Shown piece after piece: positions 45,608-58,398 of a stretch of DNA of 64,000 nt (the first letter of the stretch is position 1; each line of letters starts with the position of its first letter). Made by a program: the position numbers and the translations under genes. Origin of the DNA: Latrodectus hesperus. Taxonomy: Eukaryota; Arthropoda; Arachnida; Araneae; Theridiidae. Under the pieces are notes generated by a model. It was not told the DNA's origin and did not search any database. It saw only the letters and a list, made by a program, of their open reading frames with translations. The DNA lies in NCBI GenBank assembly GCA_037975125.1, contig CM075853.1, positions 50,164,458 to 50,228,457 of the forward strand, given 5' to 3'.

Positions 45608-45700
45608 CAGTAGAACACCAATTATTTGTATCATCTGGGACCGGACCCCATTCGGATAATCAAATATTCGAATAATTGGATAATTTAGAAAAAAGGGTCC
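45608..45700 (+). repeat. Pogo/Tigger-like transposon end
   Basis: Directly after a TA comes CAGTAGAACACCAATTATTTG and then GGACCGGACCCCATTCGGATAA, which resembles the terminal repeats of pogo/Tigger-type elements (CAGTxGAAC...). It is followed within a few hundred bases by scattered codable text on the minus strand (about 45,900-46,110) that may be a transposase remnant. No second end was found. Confidence 0.4.
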
Positions 45701-45800
45701 ATTTTATACATTTTTTAAACAAAAAGAACTTTTAATCAATTAAATAGAAACGTCACTCTTTTACAAATTAAAGTAGTTACAAGTGCTTTATATTAATATG

Positions 45801-45890
45801 TACAGTGATGTAATAATATGTGCAATTATGTACAATGGTGTAATAATATATACAATTATGTATAATGGTGTAATAATATGTACAATTATG
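45801..45890 (+). repeat. 30-bp tandem repeat, three copies
   Basis: Units at 45,801-45,830, 45,831-45,860 and 45,861-45,890 all follow TACAATGGTGTAATAATATG plus a further ten bases, with one to three differences. Confidence 0.9.
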
Positions 45891-45894
45891 TAAA

Positions 45895-47399
45895 TGAAAT
45901 TCATTGCTTGCTGAATATCTTGGTCAAAATAAGATGTTTCACTGCTTTATCCATCTTCAGACAGTCAAATCGCGCATTTATTTGACAGTGAGAATTTGCA
46001 TGTGGTCACACTCGATCTGAAAGCAGTTTCAAAGTCATCTAATGTTTCCTTAGCTGATAGTCTCGTGTCTGCTTCAACATGGACATTAAGGTCATCTTTT
46101 TAATTAACACTTTAAATAAGTTTATGATCATTTGCAGTTTGAAATCTAGGGTCACACTCATAATCCATTCATTCTCCTATACATTCATCACTAATTTCTG
46201 AACATCCAGGAATTTTCAAAAGAATGTTTTTGAATTTCACAAGTGATACGCCGTTCTCATTTGCTCCTTTCTCTTACCTTTCCTTTTTCTGAGATTTTAT
46301 CTTTTTCTCATCTTCCATCTTTTCTTGAGTCTAATTTATTTTTCTGAAATTTTGAAAGTGACTTGGATGATTGAAGTTCAATTGTACTCCAATTTATCAA
46401 AGCACTTCAATGTATTATTACAGTGATATTCATTTAATTTTTAAATAGATAGATTAGATAAATCAATACATTTTTCATAAACTTACATTTACTTACTATG
46501 CAAATATATACATATCTTATAGTTTAAATTTTATTAATATAAAAAAGTTAGTTAAAAAAATAGAAATGAGTAAACAAATATAGCAAACAAAAACCGCTCC
46601 TCTGCGTCCTAAATGATGTTAACAGATCTCTACATATCCAGCGAATTAGAAATGAATCGAATATTTGGCTTGAGCCTATTCTTTGAGAAGTAAAAACATT
46701 ATTTGTGTGAATCTGGGAGTAGTTGGATGCCTTTTTAAATGCTAAAACAGGAAATTCATCAAATTTTAAATTGATTATTAATTTTAAGATTATTTTAATT
46801 ATAAGTGAATAGTGTTGTGTAATTAAGTGTCTTGTATTTGTATTAAGTGTTAAAAAATAGTTGACCTAACAATGCTCCTTATTTCGATACACCAAAACAA
46901 GGTTAGTATGAAGTGATACCTTCCACTTTATGCCATTTTCAGAGGGAGGTATGTTGGATCCTACAAATTTTTTTGACATGTATAAAGTTTCCCAGCTTAG
47001 CATTTTTAATTCAACCGAGAATTTTCTCTAACGGGATATTTCTTTAAATTTTGCTTAAATAAAATTAAAAAAACACTGAAATAATTTTAATTGCAAAACT
47101 TTCTCATTATATGCTTATTAGTTATTAATTAATATATTTAAAAACATAAAAAGTTTTGCTTACTTTTTTTATAAAATATTAATTTTTCAACGATGTTTAC
47201 CACACAGCTTTAACAATTGTGCTCCATAACCTTACCGTATCTTACAATAATATTTACTAAATTTATTTAAGTTTTTTTGTCTTGTCCTTGGAAAAATATG
47301 ATAAATTAAGTCAAATTCATAATGGGTGACAATAACAACTTGGCAACTAAAAACATGTTCAAAAGTTAGTTAAGTTTACACATTATTTTTACATAAAAG
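45895..47399. other. Spacer without recognised genes
   Basis: The first 200 bases may contain decayed transposase text of the pogo-like element; the rest is AT-rich with no likeness seen. Confidence 0.4.
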
Positions 47400-50300
47400 A
47401 TATGATCTAGAGTTATTTCCATCTCCATTCGTTTGAAAAGGCTAGAACGCAGTATTATTACTCTCGAAAAGATTATGAGGAAACTGAGTTCCAGAATCAG
47501 TGGTTTTCTGAAAATTTTATGTTTCTCTTTTACTACCTCATTTGCTTTTTCAAATATAACAGGGGAGAACTGATCAAGGTTTCAAGTTTCTTTCACAAAG
47601 ATATCAACGCACTCATTTCTCTTAATTCCCATATGGGCAGGGATCCACTGAGGAGGGCGTGGGTTCTATATTTGATCTAGAACGACTTTTATTTCTTAAG
47701 TAAAACATGCTTCTCAGCAGATGATGACTTTGAGTGCTGATTATGAATCGTGGAGACCATCGGTCTCTCTATAGAAGCATTAAAATTGTGTAAGATATGG
47801 AAAGAGTTTATAACAATCAGTTCGCTAGTTAGGTTTAAGTCTTTTTGGCAAGTGGGTATTTTGCGATCACTTTTAACTTCAAAGGGGTGAACAAGATGTA
47901 TACCAGTACCACCGTTAAGAAATGTATCATCTGTAAAGACAAAAATTTTATGAGAGAATGATTTGATTGCTTCAACACCTTTTGACATGACATCTGAATA
48001 AGTTCCTTTTTTGTGCAAGGTATCAATAATCTCAGTATTAGAAAATGGTTTAATTGGAAGTAAAGATTCCTAGAGAACAATTAGAAATGACTGATTAAGA
48101 GAGCTGCTTTTCCTGATGCATCAGTCAAACTGTAAAGCTGATAACTAGTGAAGACTAGTTGATTCGTTGATTCGTTCGTTGTTAGTTCCTATTAGAGATA
48201 TTATAAATATTATAGTTTCTTAGTTATTTGTGAATTTCCCAGATGAAAAATTACATTTATATATTCCAAAATTATCAAACTACTTTCTGCCTCGTCAATC
48301 TTAATAATATTTATGATAATTAAAACAAAAAATTTATGATAATTTTTGATACTATATATTAGATTCGATCAAGTTTCTTATTAACTATTTCAGATGCAAG
48401 ATCACAAATTAGGGAGCCATATTCACTGACCTAATTACTATATTGTAGGAACTTTGACTCTGAAAGATTTCAAGTTCCAGACTGTAAAACGCAACTTTTG
48501 GAGAACGTTAAATAATCTAGCTTCTTTCTTTCAAAGCCTTATTTTCTGTCATTTCGACATGCTTTATGAAACGGAGTTTAGGTTTAAAATCAAGTATTTT
48601 GAAGGGTCAACGCGTTCAGTGTTTAAGTCTTGAAATTTCGAACTTGAATAAAACTTTCAGGATGTTTCCTGTTAGTTGAGAAGATACGATATATTGATTT
48701 ACTAGGGTTTATTATTCGTATGAGTTCCTCTACCTTGCTCACGACACCTTTCAAATTGAGATTTAAAGATCTTAAGGAGGTTTCCAAATTTTTTTTAAAA
48801 TTCCAAATAACAATGTCATTTGCATAATAGGAAATAATTGTATCAGATTGTATATAATAGTCAATTATATTCATGCACAGAAAGAAGTGCAGTATATTTA
48901 AGGTACAACGATGTTGTATGCCTGTACTACCTCTATGCGTGAGAGTAACCATTAACTTGGCGGAAAGTGATAACTTCTTAAAAAGTCGTTAATCCAGATG
49001 ATCGTATTGCTCTCGATACTTATATTGTAGGTAATTAGACTTTTGTTTTCAAATACGATTAAAAACAGCAGATAAGTCCAGAAAGACAGCAATTATTTTA
49101 TTTTCTTATGCAGCCATCAAATTAGTATGTATAGAAGAGTTAGTCAATTGTAGTTTGCTTAGCTTGATACACTACTTGATATAAGTGAATTTTCTCTTTT
49201 TCGATTAACCAGTTCATAAATCATAAAGGAATCATGCGTTCCAAGATATTTCAAAATGTGCTGGTAAAAGATATTGTGCTATAGATTTTACAATCGAAGT
49301 CATTTTTATTATTTTTAAAGATCGAACAATGAGGGAAGTTTTTCAGATGTTTGGGAATTTGCCAGAGATCCAAGAAGGATTCATGATATCGAGATTTTGT
49401 CTTTTGATTTTTTTCGCAAGATTGCTGTATCATATCCCAAAAACCAACTCTGCAGTAGGATTTTTGGATTAATTTATTCAGATATATTTTGAGATGGCAG
49501 AAGGAGGTGTTCAAAAAACGTTGCCCTTAGATTTTTAACCCTTAGATTATTAAGATTCTATTATAAATCTCGTGTGTTCTTAAAAATACTATTTTGCTGA
49601 AGGTAAGTTTACTCATTTTTGGTAGTATTTTGCTAGCATTGAAGCAACTTCTGAATTGCTACGTTTCAATTTTTCATGGCAATTGATGCAGCTTCTTTCT
49701 TGTGTATCTTGATTTGGATCGGATATTTGTTTGTTCAGCTTCTTAATGATAGTCCAGAGTCGGGACATTCTTCTAGGAATTAGAAAGTAAAAAAAATATT
49801 CCCAACTCTTGCGCTTACATTGAGAAAACTCAACCTCATATCTCTGACAGACATTTATGAGTATTTTCCTGTCGGTTTCTGAGTAGATAACTATATGTCA
49901 ACATTTTAAAGCAGTGTGTCTCTCAGAGATTAAAGCGTCAATATTAGAATCTTTCCAATACGGAAACCAGTCAATTTTTCTTTTGCTGCGGGGGATGAAT
50001 AACTTGGCAACACTATGGATACATGAAATTTAATAGATAGGAAGAGGATGATTCTTCATGTAAAGATCATTCTAAAATCAATTTGATAACATAGCTTCTC
50101 AAGCTTCAATGTGAATTTAGGCCAGTCAGACAATCAATTAGTTAGGGAGGTGGTCTCTAAGAGCACTTCTGAAAACAGTTCATGATGCAAATTTCTAAAA
50201 GATTATTCATTGATGTAATGCCAAGAGCTGAGAAAGTTTCGTTTGTTTTAGATACATAATTATTCCTCAGCACAGAGATTATTCTTCGGTTTGTGAATTC

Positions 50301-50740
50301 CTCTGATTCAAAATTGAAGAGGTCCTTTTGGCATTGAAATCATCCAAGATAACTTTTTTATCAGCCGTTGTATTCGCAAGATCATTGAAAAAGCTTACAT
50401 CAGTGTCTGTATTATCTGGGTGATAACCTTTTACAAACCTTAAGGAATATTTTGGAGGAATGATGTCAAGATAAATTTCAGTGATGCGATCCCAGATTTG
50501 GTTCAAGACAATCAGACGTAAGTTCTGTTAAATGGCATTGATTTTGGAAAGAATGGAAAACCTTCTTTAGAGCAATTTTCTTTATCCTTGCGGGTTCTGG
50601 TATAATTCTTTATATGAAACTTATGATTAGGATTCAGTCCGATTACTTCCAAAAAGACTACACAGATATTATGTTGATATCAGATAGTTTATCAATTTTT
50701 CTCTGCTTACCATTTATATTTAGCTGTACTGTATTTAGTT
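47400..50740 (-). pseudogene. LINE ORF2 (endonuclease, reverse transcriptase, RNase H), broken
   Basis: On the minus strand all three enzyme domains of a jockey/I/R1-like LINE appear in order, in shifting frames. Endonuclease: VQLNINGKQRKIDKLSD near 50,700, YHPDNTDTDVSFFNDLA and VILDDFNAK (about 50,323-50,440; GDFNAK is usual). Reverse transcriptase: a fingers part at 49,514-49,251 ending near YSTISFTS, then IISYYANDIVIWN with catalytic YADD changed to YAND (48,815-48,826) and INPSKSIYRIFSTNRKHPE. RNase H: HKIFVFTDDTFLNGGTGIHLV near 47,930, and QWIPAHMGIKRNECVDIFVKE near 47,580-47,645. The element copied itself by target-primed reverse transcription. Many stops show it is dead. Confidence 0.85.
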
Positions 50741-52793
50741 TCTCGTCATATTTTTCCCACCGATGTCAGGCAATAGTTCCTGGCGCATCACCTATACTAA
50801 ATGTGGTAATTATTTAAGTCTTTTGAAGAGGAAATGAGCGATTTATATTTAAATATTAATGTGAAAAGTACAAATTATGCAGAATTAAAATTTTGATGTT
50901 AAATATTCCAAAAAAATCATCTTCCATATCATTTTTAATTATTTATAATCAAATAAAAATTTTGGAAGTAACATTTTTCGGGCAGCTTTCTTGTGTTTAT
51001 TTTAAACAAGAAAAAATATTTCCTCCAAAAACAAATATTTCAAATATTAGAATAAGAGAGAGTAATTCCGATATTAGAGATAAATTTAATTTTTTTTTTC
51101 AAAAAATTAATGTCTTCAAGTCTATTATACACCGTCCCTTTTCTCTTAAGTATTTATATACATTGTACAAGAAAAGTGTGAATTTATTAATGGGATATCC
51201 AATAATTTGTACTATAAATATATATAACACAAATTTTTATTGATATAGAAATAGAAATGTTACAAAATTACATGGAAGGAGGAATGAAAAGTCAATATAG
51301 ATGTCCCTAAACGGATCGAAGCTCTATTCGGATGACTTTTGGAATGGGAATTTCACTTCAAGCTAAGCTAATTTATGCGTAATTGTTTGGATAGCTTTAG
51401 GTCAAGTAGTAAGATGCTGGCTGCTTTTATACTAGTTCTTAAATGATGAACATTAACAAAAAATAATCAATACTTTTTGTCAGATTTTAAGTCGCAAATT
51501 CTGATTGTCAAATTTAATTTCATGAAATCAGTGTAACTTGTCAGACATTAAATTTAGCTTGTAAATAACTTCTTAGTTAAATGATTCCATGATAGAATAG
51601 CAACTATGAATATCAAATTTGAAATCAATAGTATACATGTTGTTAATAAATATATGTAAAAAACAGGATTTCACATACCTACAGTTTAATGCCAAAATGT
51701 AATTAAACTCAATTAAACGAAATATTTATTTATTTTAGACATAATATTTTATTGTTTCTTTTCTGTATTCTTAAACATAATATTTATTATTTTTAAATGT
51801 TTTATTCGTACTTTAAAAGTATATTCCTTTATTATTTGAATTTGTCTTATATGTTTATAACTAAGACTATTTTATATGTTTGATGATAATATGAAATATA
51901 TCAGTTTAGGAAGACAACTCAAGTTGCTGCCTCAAATAAAATGCTTCTGCGTATGTATTCTATTATTCTTCAATAATTACTGAAAAAGTACATAATTAAT
52001 TTAAATAAAAAGAGTTATTAAAATTTTTGAGTAACAAATGCTTGCAATCGAATTACACTATATTCATTAATATTCAAAATATTGTTCAGGAAGTAAATCA
52101 AACTTGTTAGCAGCGGAAATGCTTTTTTTGTTAGAGTAAATTGCCAAGTTAACATGACAGAATAATATTGTTGTATAAATCTGTTGAAATTGCTTTGCTG
52201 TAAGGTGAAATATTTTTGTATAGTCCTGAAAAGAATTCACATAATCTAGGTTATTGTATTTACATTTGGTAAATTTTTTCTCGCTGAATGTGTTTACTAT
52301 GATAAAAAAGTGGGAGAATTATTTAAGTTATATTTATTTGTTTAATACGCTCTTGTAAAACCTTTTATATATTTAATAAAAATTAAACTTTTTACGTAGT
52401 TCAAAAAATATTAATTTTTGTATATAATTTCATGCATTTTTTCATGTGTGTTTTATTTATTTTTTATTTTATTTTTTGCCTTCCTTTGAGAGGAGCTATT
52501 CGCGGTAAAACTTTCGTGTGGTCTGTTGTCCCTTCTCGCTAGTCTTCCACGTACTTTCTAGAATTTTCTATGCATTACACAAATTAGATCAACAAAATTA
52601 CTATAGATATTAGATGAACAAAAGAAACATTCCTTAGTTTCCACAAAAATTTCCATATAAACGAATAAAAAAATGTGTTAAATCGTTAAAAGAATTATTC
52701 GACAATGTTAGATTTAATTTATTCTTAATTCATTTGTTTAACTGAATAGAAATTACAAATATAAGCGAACCACATATAAATTCATGTATTGTT

Positions 52794-52893
<100 letters not shown>

Positions 52894-55347
52894 CACATTG
52901 TAATGACTGCTCTGTTATCTGCATCACAATACATGGTAAGATACTTGAAAATTCTGCTTATTCATATCATTTTATTAAGATGCACAACTGGCAAATATCA
53001 ATGCCCTTAAAGCAGCTGAAATTGCTACAATATTTCTTAAAATGTGTGCTTCACCTGAGATACAAAAAAAAAAATTGATGAAACAGAATATTAGAAAAAC
53101 TTTTATCACACACATAATAAGGACCAAGTTATTTTTTTCATCTAATATAATAGATATTTCAAAATTTTTGATCGAATGCTGAGAAATGACTGAAAGATTC
53201 TGGAAAAATTAGTAAATTCATTTTTTCTTCACCTAATTATGGGGGAAATTGTTTATTTTTATATTTTTGCTTTTATGACTTATAAATATTATTATTAAAC
53301 ACAAAATTATATTTATAAATACAATACTTAATTTTTTATTTCATTTTATTTGCATAATTTTTCTTAAATACATTATGAAAATTAAATTATTTGCATATTG
53401 CATGTAAAATTAGCGTATCATTTTACAATAACATTTAAAAAAGTTGGTCATTAAAAAAAGCATACATTTTTTATTTGAAGTTATTTTTCACTTCATAAAG
53501 TATTTAAATCAAACAATGTTACAAAATAAGAATTTCTGAATAAAAATAAATTAAAAAATATATGTGAGTACAGCTTGATGCTATAAACTGAATCTCGAAA
53601 TTATTTTACATTTATGTTGTGTGTATATGATAGATATAAACATGAAAATAATATTTCTATAAATTATATTAGTAGTAGTATTTAAGTATTTAAAAAGTAA
53701 TGCACACAAGAGCAATTATTTTCTAATCAAAAATATGTATTTTATTACTTGCCTAAATGCACTCTTGTAACATCGATAGATTTTGCATCCCAATAAACCA
53801 ATTATGAAAACAATTATATTTTCCTGAAAGAAATGAAGTGATTATTTTATGGAAATCTTTTCCTCATAATAAACTTAAGGTCGCTTCAGAGGAATAGAGA
53901 ATCATGAAATTTGTAAATTTTTACAGTTTCTTCAGGTTATTAAAAAGATCTGATGACCAGATATATTGATCGTAATCATTAATTGCTAAGTAAGGTGAAT
54001 TCAGACAATGAGATCTGTTAAAAATGTCTTCTGAATTTTGCTTCAGCCACTGGTCTCTTATAATAAAGTCTTTCTTTTTGAAGTATAGTACAATAGACCT
54101 AATGTCACTGTGATAAGTTCTTTTAGAACCACTCCACTTTAAATCTAAGGTGAATTCAGGCAATGAGTCATTTTAATTCAATTTTTTAATAATCCCTAAT
54201 TAGCAAAGCAGTGCGCGAACTGGTGTTGACTGCGAAGCTTTGAATTTCTTTTGTTAATTCTCTAACTATTTCCTGTAAATACATTTGGTTTACCAAAGAA
54301 TATTAACTGTTTCGTGATCCTCCGAGGGAATAATTTCAATGTAAATAGATTTACCAAAAAATATAATATTTTTGTACTACTATTTATTTGAAAAACGTTT
54401 ATCGTGTAATGCCACGTATAGAGACACTAAAGCAGTGGATTGTTATTTTGTTTCTGGTTTGTAGAAATAAATTATATAGATTTAATTACGATGTTGTATA
54501 CATGGTTTCACATTCTAGAGTTGAATTCCTTTTAGATTTTCACTACGCTGTTTCATATGAATTTCCTTTTTCAGCTTGAGAAAAATTCAATACGGAACAC
54601 TCATTATTCACATTTAAAAGATCACCTGAAATTGAATGCACGCGGGCTCTTGAACTTTTTCAAAGATGTATCTATTTTACCCTCACATATGACAATTTGA
54701 AATACTTAATTTTCAAAGCATCAATTGGGTTCCAGAATCACTACACACACTTCTTCTTCAATCCTCCTGAACATTGTTACTGATATTCTACGATTCTGAG
54801 AGATTTTTTAAAATTCTCTCAGGTAATTCACTCTGAAACTTACATTTTTAGACACAATAGTTGTAGAAGTTGCTTCATCACTAAACGTTTATTTCGTTCG
54901 ATCTCTGCCCGGTTTCTGTGTCAAATTTTGTCAGAAGTCATGAAGAAATCATCGTTCTGAAGTTTCTTGAACATATTTCTACAATTATGATCACGAAAAA
55001 GTCCTCGTTTTGAAGTCCCTTCGATATATATACACAATTACTTAACATTTCTGATTTTTGAAAAATCCCAGTAAATAAAATTTTACAGTTTGTATGTTCT
55101 GTAAGCACAAGTGATCATATAAGGGAATGAGTTTTTGATAAAAATCATTTGCGTTGAAAGCAAGCAGTTGTTTATTCTTTTCCAGATTCAGAAACATTCT
55201 GTCGGTGTTTAATTGTTAAATATTGCAAAGAATTAAAATTTTAACTAAAGTATTAAACATTACTTACAATTATGTACAAAATTATGATTACAAAAATTAT
55301 TATAGAAATTCAACAATGTCTCAGATTTTGAAATATCTTGATTCAAA

Positions 55348-55661
55348 CTACATCGTAACCTGTCTGCAACTGGTCACCTGGATCGCTGTTGGAACAACTT
55401 GAAATGATATCAGCTTTTCGAATAGTGTTATGCTGAATAGTGTTCTATGGTGTGCTATTAGTGACATATAGGCGACCTCCAAGGAAAAATCACCAAGCTT
55501 AGAATCATAAACGTGAAGGCGAGAAAGTGTTGGTGCGTCACCATCCAAATAGATATGGAAAACGGTAAGATAGCCGATGAATTGGTGAAGTTCTTAGTGA
55601 ATAAATATGCAAAAACTGACATGTTTCGAATCTTTGTATTTACTAATTTATTATATTTCAT
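55348..55661 (-). pseudogene. Orphan coding-like stretch in two overlapping frames
   Basis: Minus-strand text FAYLFTKNFTNSSAILP (about 55,570-55,625) in one frame passes to VFHIYLDGDAPTLSRLHVYD and SKLGDFSLEVAYMSLIAHHR in the next (about 55,440-55,560). Composition is more protein-like than the surroundings and GC is higher. This could be a frameshifted relic of a gene or mobile element. I do not recognise the family. Confidence 0.3.
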
Positions 55662-58353
55662 TTAGTCCTTTTAAAGTTTACATATATTTCTCGCTTTGAA
55701 TAATGAATAATTTCTTTTGTTTGTTAAAACTTCTTTCGCGACAATGAATTTTTCAATGGTTTTTATTTGAATGATAGCTTTTAACGGTTAAACAAAGTAA
55801 AAATTAAATGATAAGTGTAATTTAACAATATCAATTCTTTTAGAATTATTTAAGAGATAAATAAAAATATAGAGCGATTAAGAAAGCAAAAATCTACAGA
55901 AACGTTTTTAAAAATCAAAAATGCTTTCAATGAGAATTGCCTGAATTATTAGGAATGATAAAAATCAGAATACAAAAAAACCTTTAAATTAAAATTAGAT
56001 TAAATTGAAACTAGAAAAGATTAAATTGAAACTAAAAATAAATTTAAATCAAGAAAATGTATAAGAAACAGAGTGGAATAAAAATGTATTGTTTCATCGA
56101 GGGACAAATAGAAAGACATTAAAAATATACTTAATGTGTAAACATTCTAAAGAATAAACAATACATAAAAAGTCTATTTCCAACACATTCGGACTACTGT
56201 AAAATAAATAAAAAGTTTAGAAATTAACATAAATTTAAAAAGATGAAAAAAGAAAACGACAGCCTCTCACAAATTACAATATAACGTTAACCACACTAAG
56301 AGATTTGAAACGTTGAAAAATAATAAAATGTTAAAAAATGGATTACATATTATAAACTGAATGTAAGCAAAAATATTTAGAGAAATTTAAATAATAATCG
56401 GAAAGAAATGAAAATTTAAATATTAGTTTACTGCAAGATCGGATGCAATTATTTTCGGAATTCAATTTTTGTGAAACAAAGTGAATAACCCAAATTAAAC
56501 GAATGTTGCCAATGAGTTGAAGTAAAAATATTTTAACAGAAGAAATTACTCAGTGAATTTAACAGGAGAAATTACTCAATTCAACAGAAGTGAATAAACT
56601 TTGTACTATTATGACAATAAGATTAAAAAAGCTAATAATAAAATTGATGAGAAATGATAAAAATAATTATAACTATTAAAATGTACAAAAATATTTAAGA
56701 AACAAATAAACCATGAAAAAATTAATCAAGAAACATAAAAAAATCTCTATAATAAGATTCATATAATTATTAGGATTAAAATAGAGAAGGGCTGACATTC
56801 AAAATGAACCATCTGAAAGGGCTTTGGGATTAAATTTTCATTGGATTTTTAGATCTGAAAAAAGTTGTTAATTAGTTAATGTAAAAACTTAAGAAATAAT
56901 TAGTAAATTGTAAGTAAACTGGATATTATGGAAATATATTAATTTATTTGATTTTCTTTGTTTTTTAAAAAGTTTTTTTAAAAGTAAAAATTTATAAAAT
57001 TATTAGGAAGTAAATTATTGATTTAATCTGATTTAAAGGATTGAATGTTTTTAATAAAATCATTTATTTTAGAATTAAGTTGAAGAAATCTGATAATTTA
57101 ACTGATAATGATATTAGCAAATATTTGTTTAGATGTATTAAATGTTTCAAGCAACAAATTTGGCAACTAAGTTTTTCCAGTATTAAAATCTACATTTTAA
57201 GAATACCAAAAGCTTAAATGATATTTATAGGTAAAATGCTGTGCAGTATGCAATTGCTAGCAATTTTTTTTTTGAGCTATAGGAAACCGTATGGAAATAC
57301 ATTGTGGAACACATTTATGTTAAATTTTTCCAAAAGCCTAAAATATTTTTAATCAAACGAAGCTTTCTTTAGAAAAGGATTGTAGATGTATCAACATCTA
57401 CGAGTCAACTTGGTCAACTTGTAATATTGATAAATAGTTCCTGTTACAGTGAAAAAAGGAATGAAGCAAATTTTTTTGAGCAATAAATGAAAATCACCAA
57501 AAAATAAGTGAAGAGATAAAAAATAATAATATTGAGAATATAGTTTTTAATACATTCAGAATCAACATAGCTCTCCGTTGTGATTCAGCAATGTTTAACA
57601 GTTCATAAACGTGGCAATTGAAACTAAAAACAAATGAGGAAAATCTTAATCCATTTCATTTATGTAACATACTATTAACTTGGCGAGACTGAAATAATTC
57701 TTTTAGTATTGTAGTAATCTATTTTAAAGAAGAAAATGTCAAAGAAAATTTTTTTCTCTGTTTTCGTACGCAAACAGAATGCTTTTTTATCTCAACTAAA
57801 GCTGAATTTATTAATTGCGAGAAGCTATTCTCTAACAAAACAAAAAAAACTATTTGGAGTTTGCTAATTGCGCCGAAATTGTAATTGCTTTCGGAAGGAA
57901 TTTATAAAAATGTCAGTAAATTACACATTACACAAGTATGAAACTTCCACTTATTTTGATGCTTCAAGTTCTTTGAACTCACTCAACTTATATATACATA
58001 ACACTGCTGTAGAATGATATGTATAGGGAAGATAAATACCAAGTTAAAATATTTTCAATAAAATTTAAAAAAATGGTGTATTTACATTGTCTGTAAGTAA
58101 GCATTTTATGTATAAGCGGGAAAATGTATAAGCAAGTGTCAAGAGAATTACATTAACGTCATAAAAATAAGGGGAAAAGTCGGCGATAATTGCATTTTTG
58201 TGAAATGAAAGGAAATATTATCTAATTATCTTGTCTAAATTGACTAAAATTAGTGTTAATGTCTTTATTTTAGGCCTATCGTGAGCTGATATTGCAACCA
58301 CAATCCTTGGCTTAAAAAGTCCAATTCTGATATTAACGGTTGTCGAATTTCAG

Positions 58354-58398
58354 GGGATGAACATTGCATTTCTACTTTATACAAGTGCATCTGTCAGG
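58354..58398 (+). other. Possible 45-nt micro-exon
   Basis: A run of TTGTCGAATTTCAG precedes it and GTAAAT follows, giving splice-like borders around 45 nt, a multiple of three. Two phases are open; one reads DEHCISTLYKCICQ, which is Cys-rich. The signal is weak and no neighbouring exon was found. Confidence 0.2.

Noticed and set aside
50614..51243. Two plus-strand frames of 67 and 116 codons
   Set aside because: The first lies opposite the LINE endonuclease start; the second is AT-driven with no likeness.
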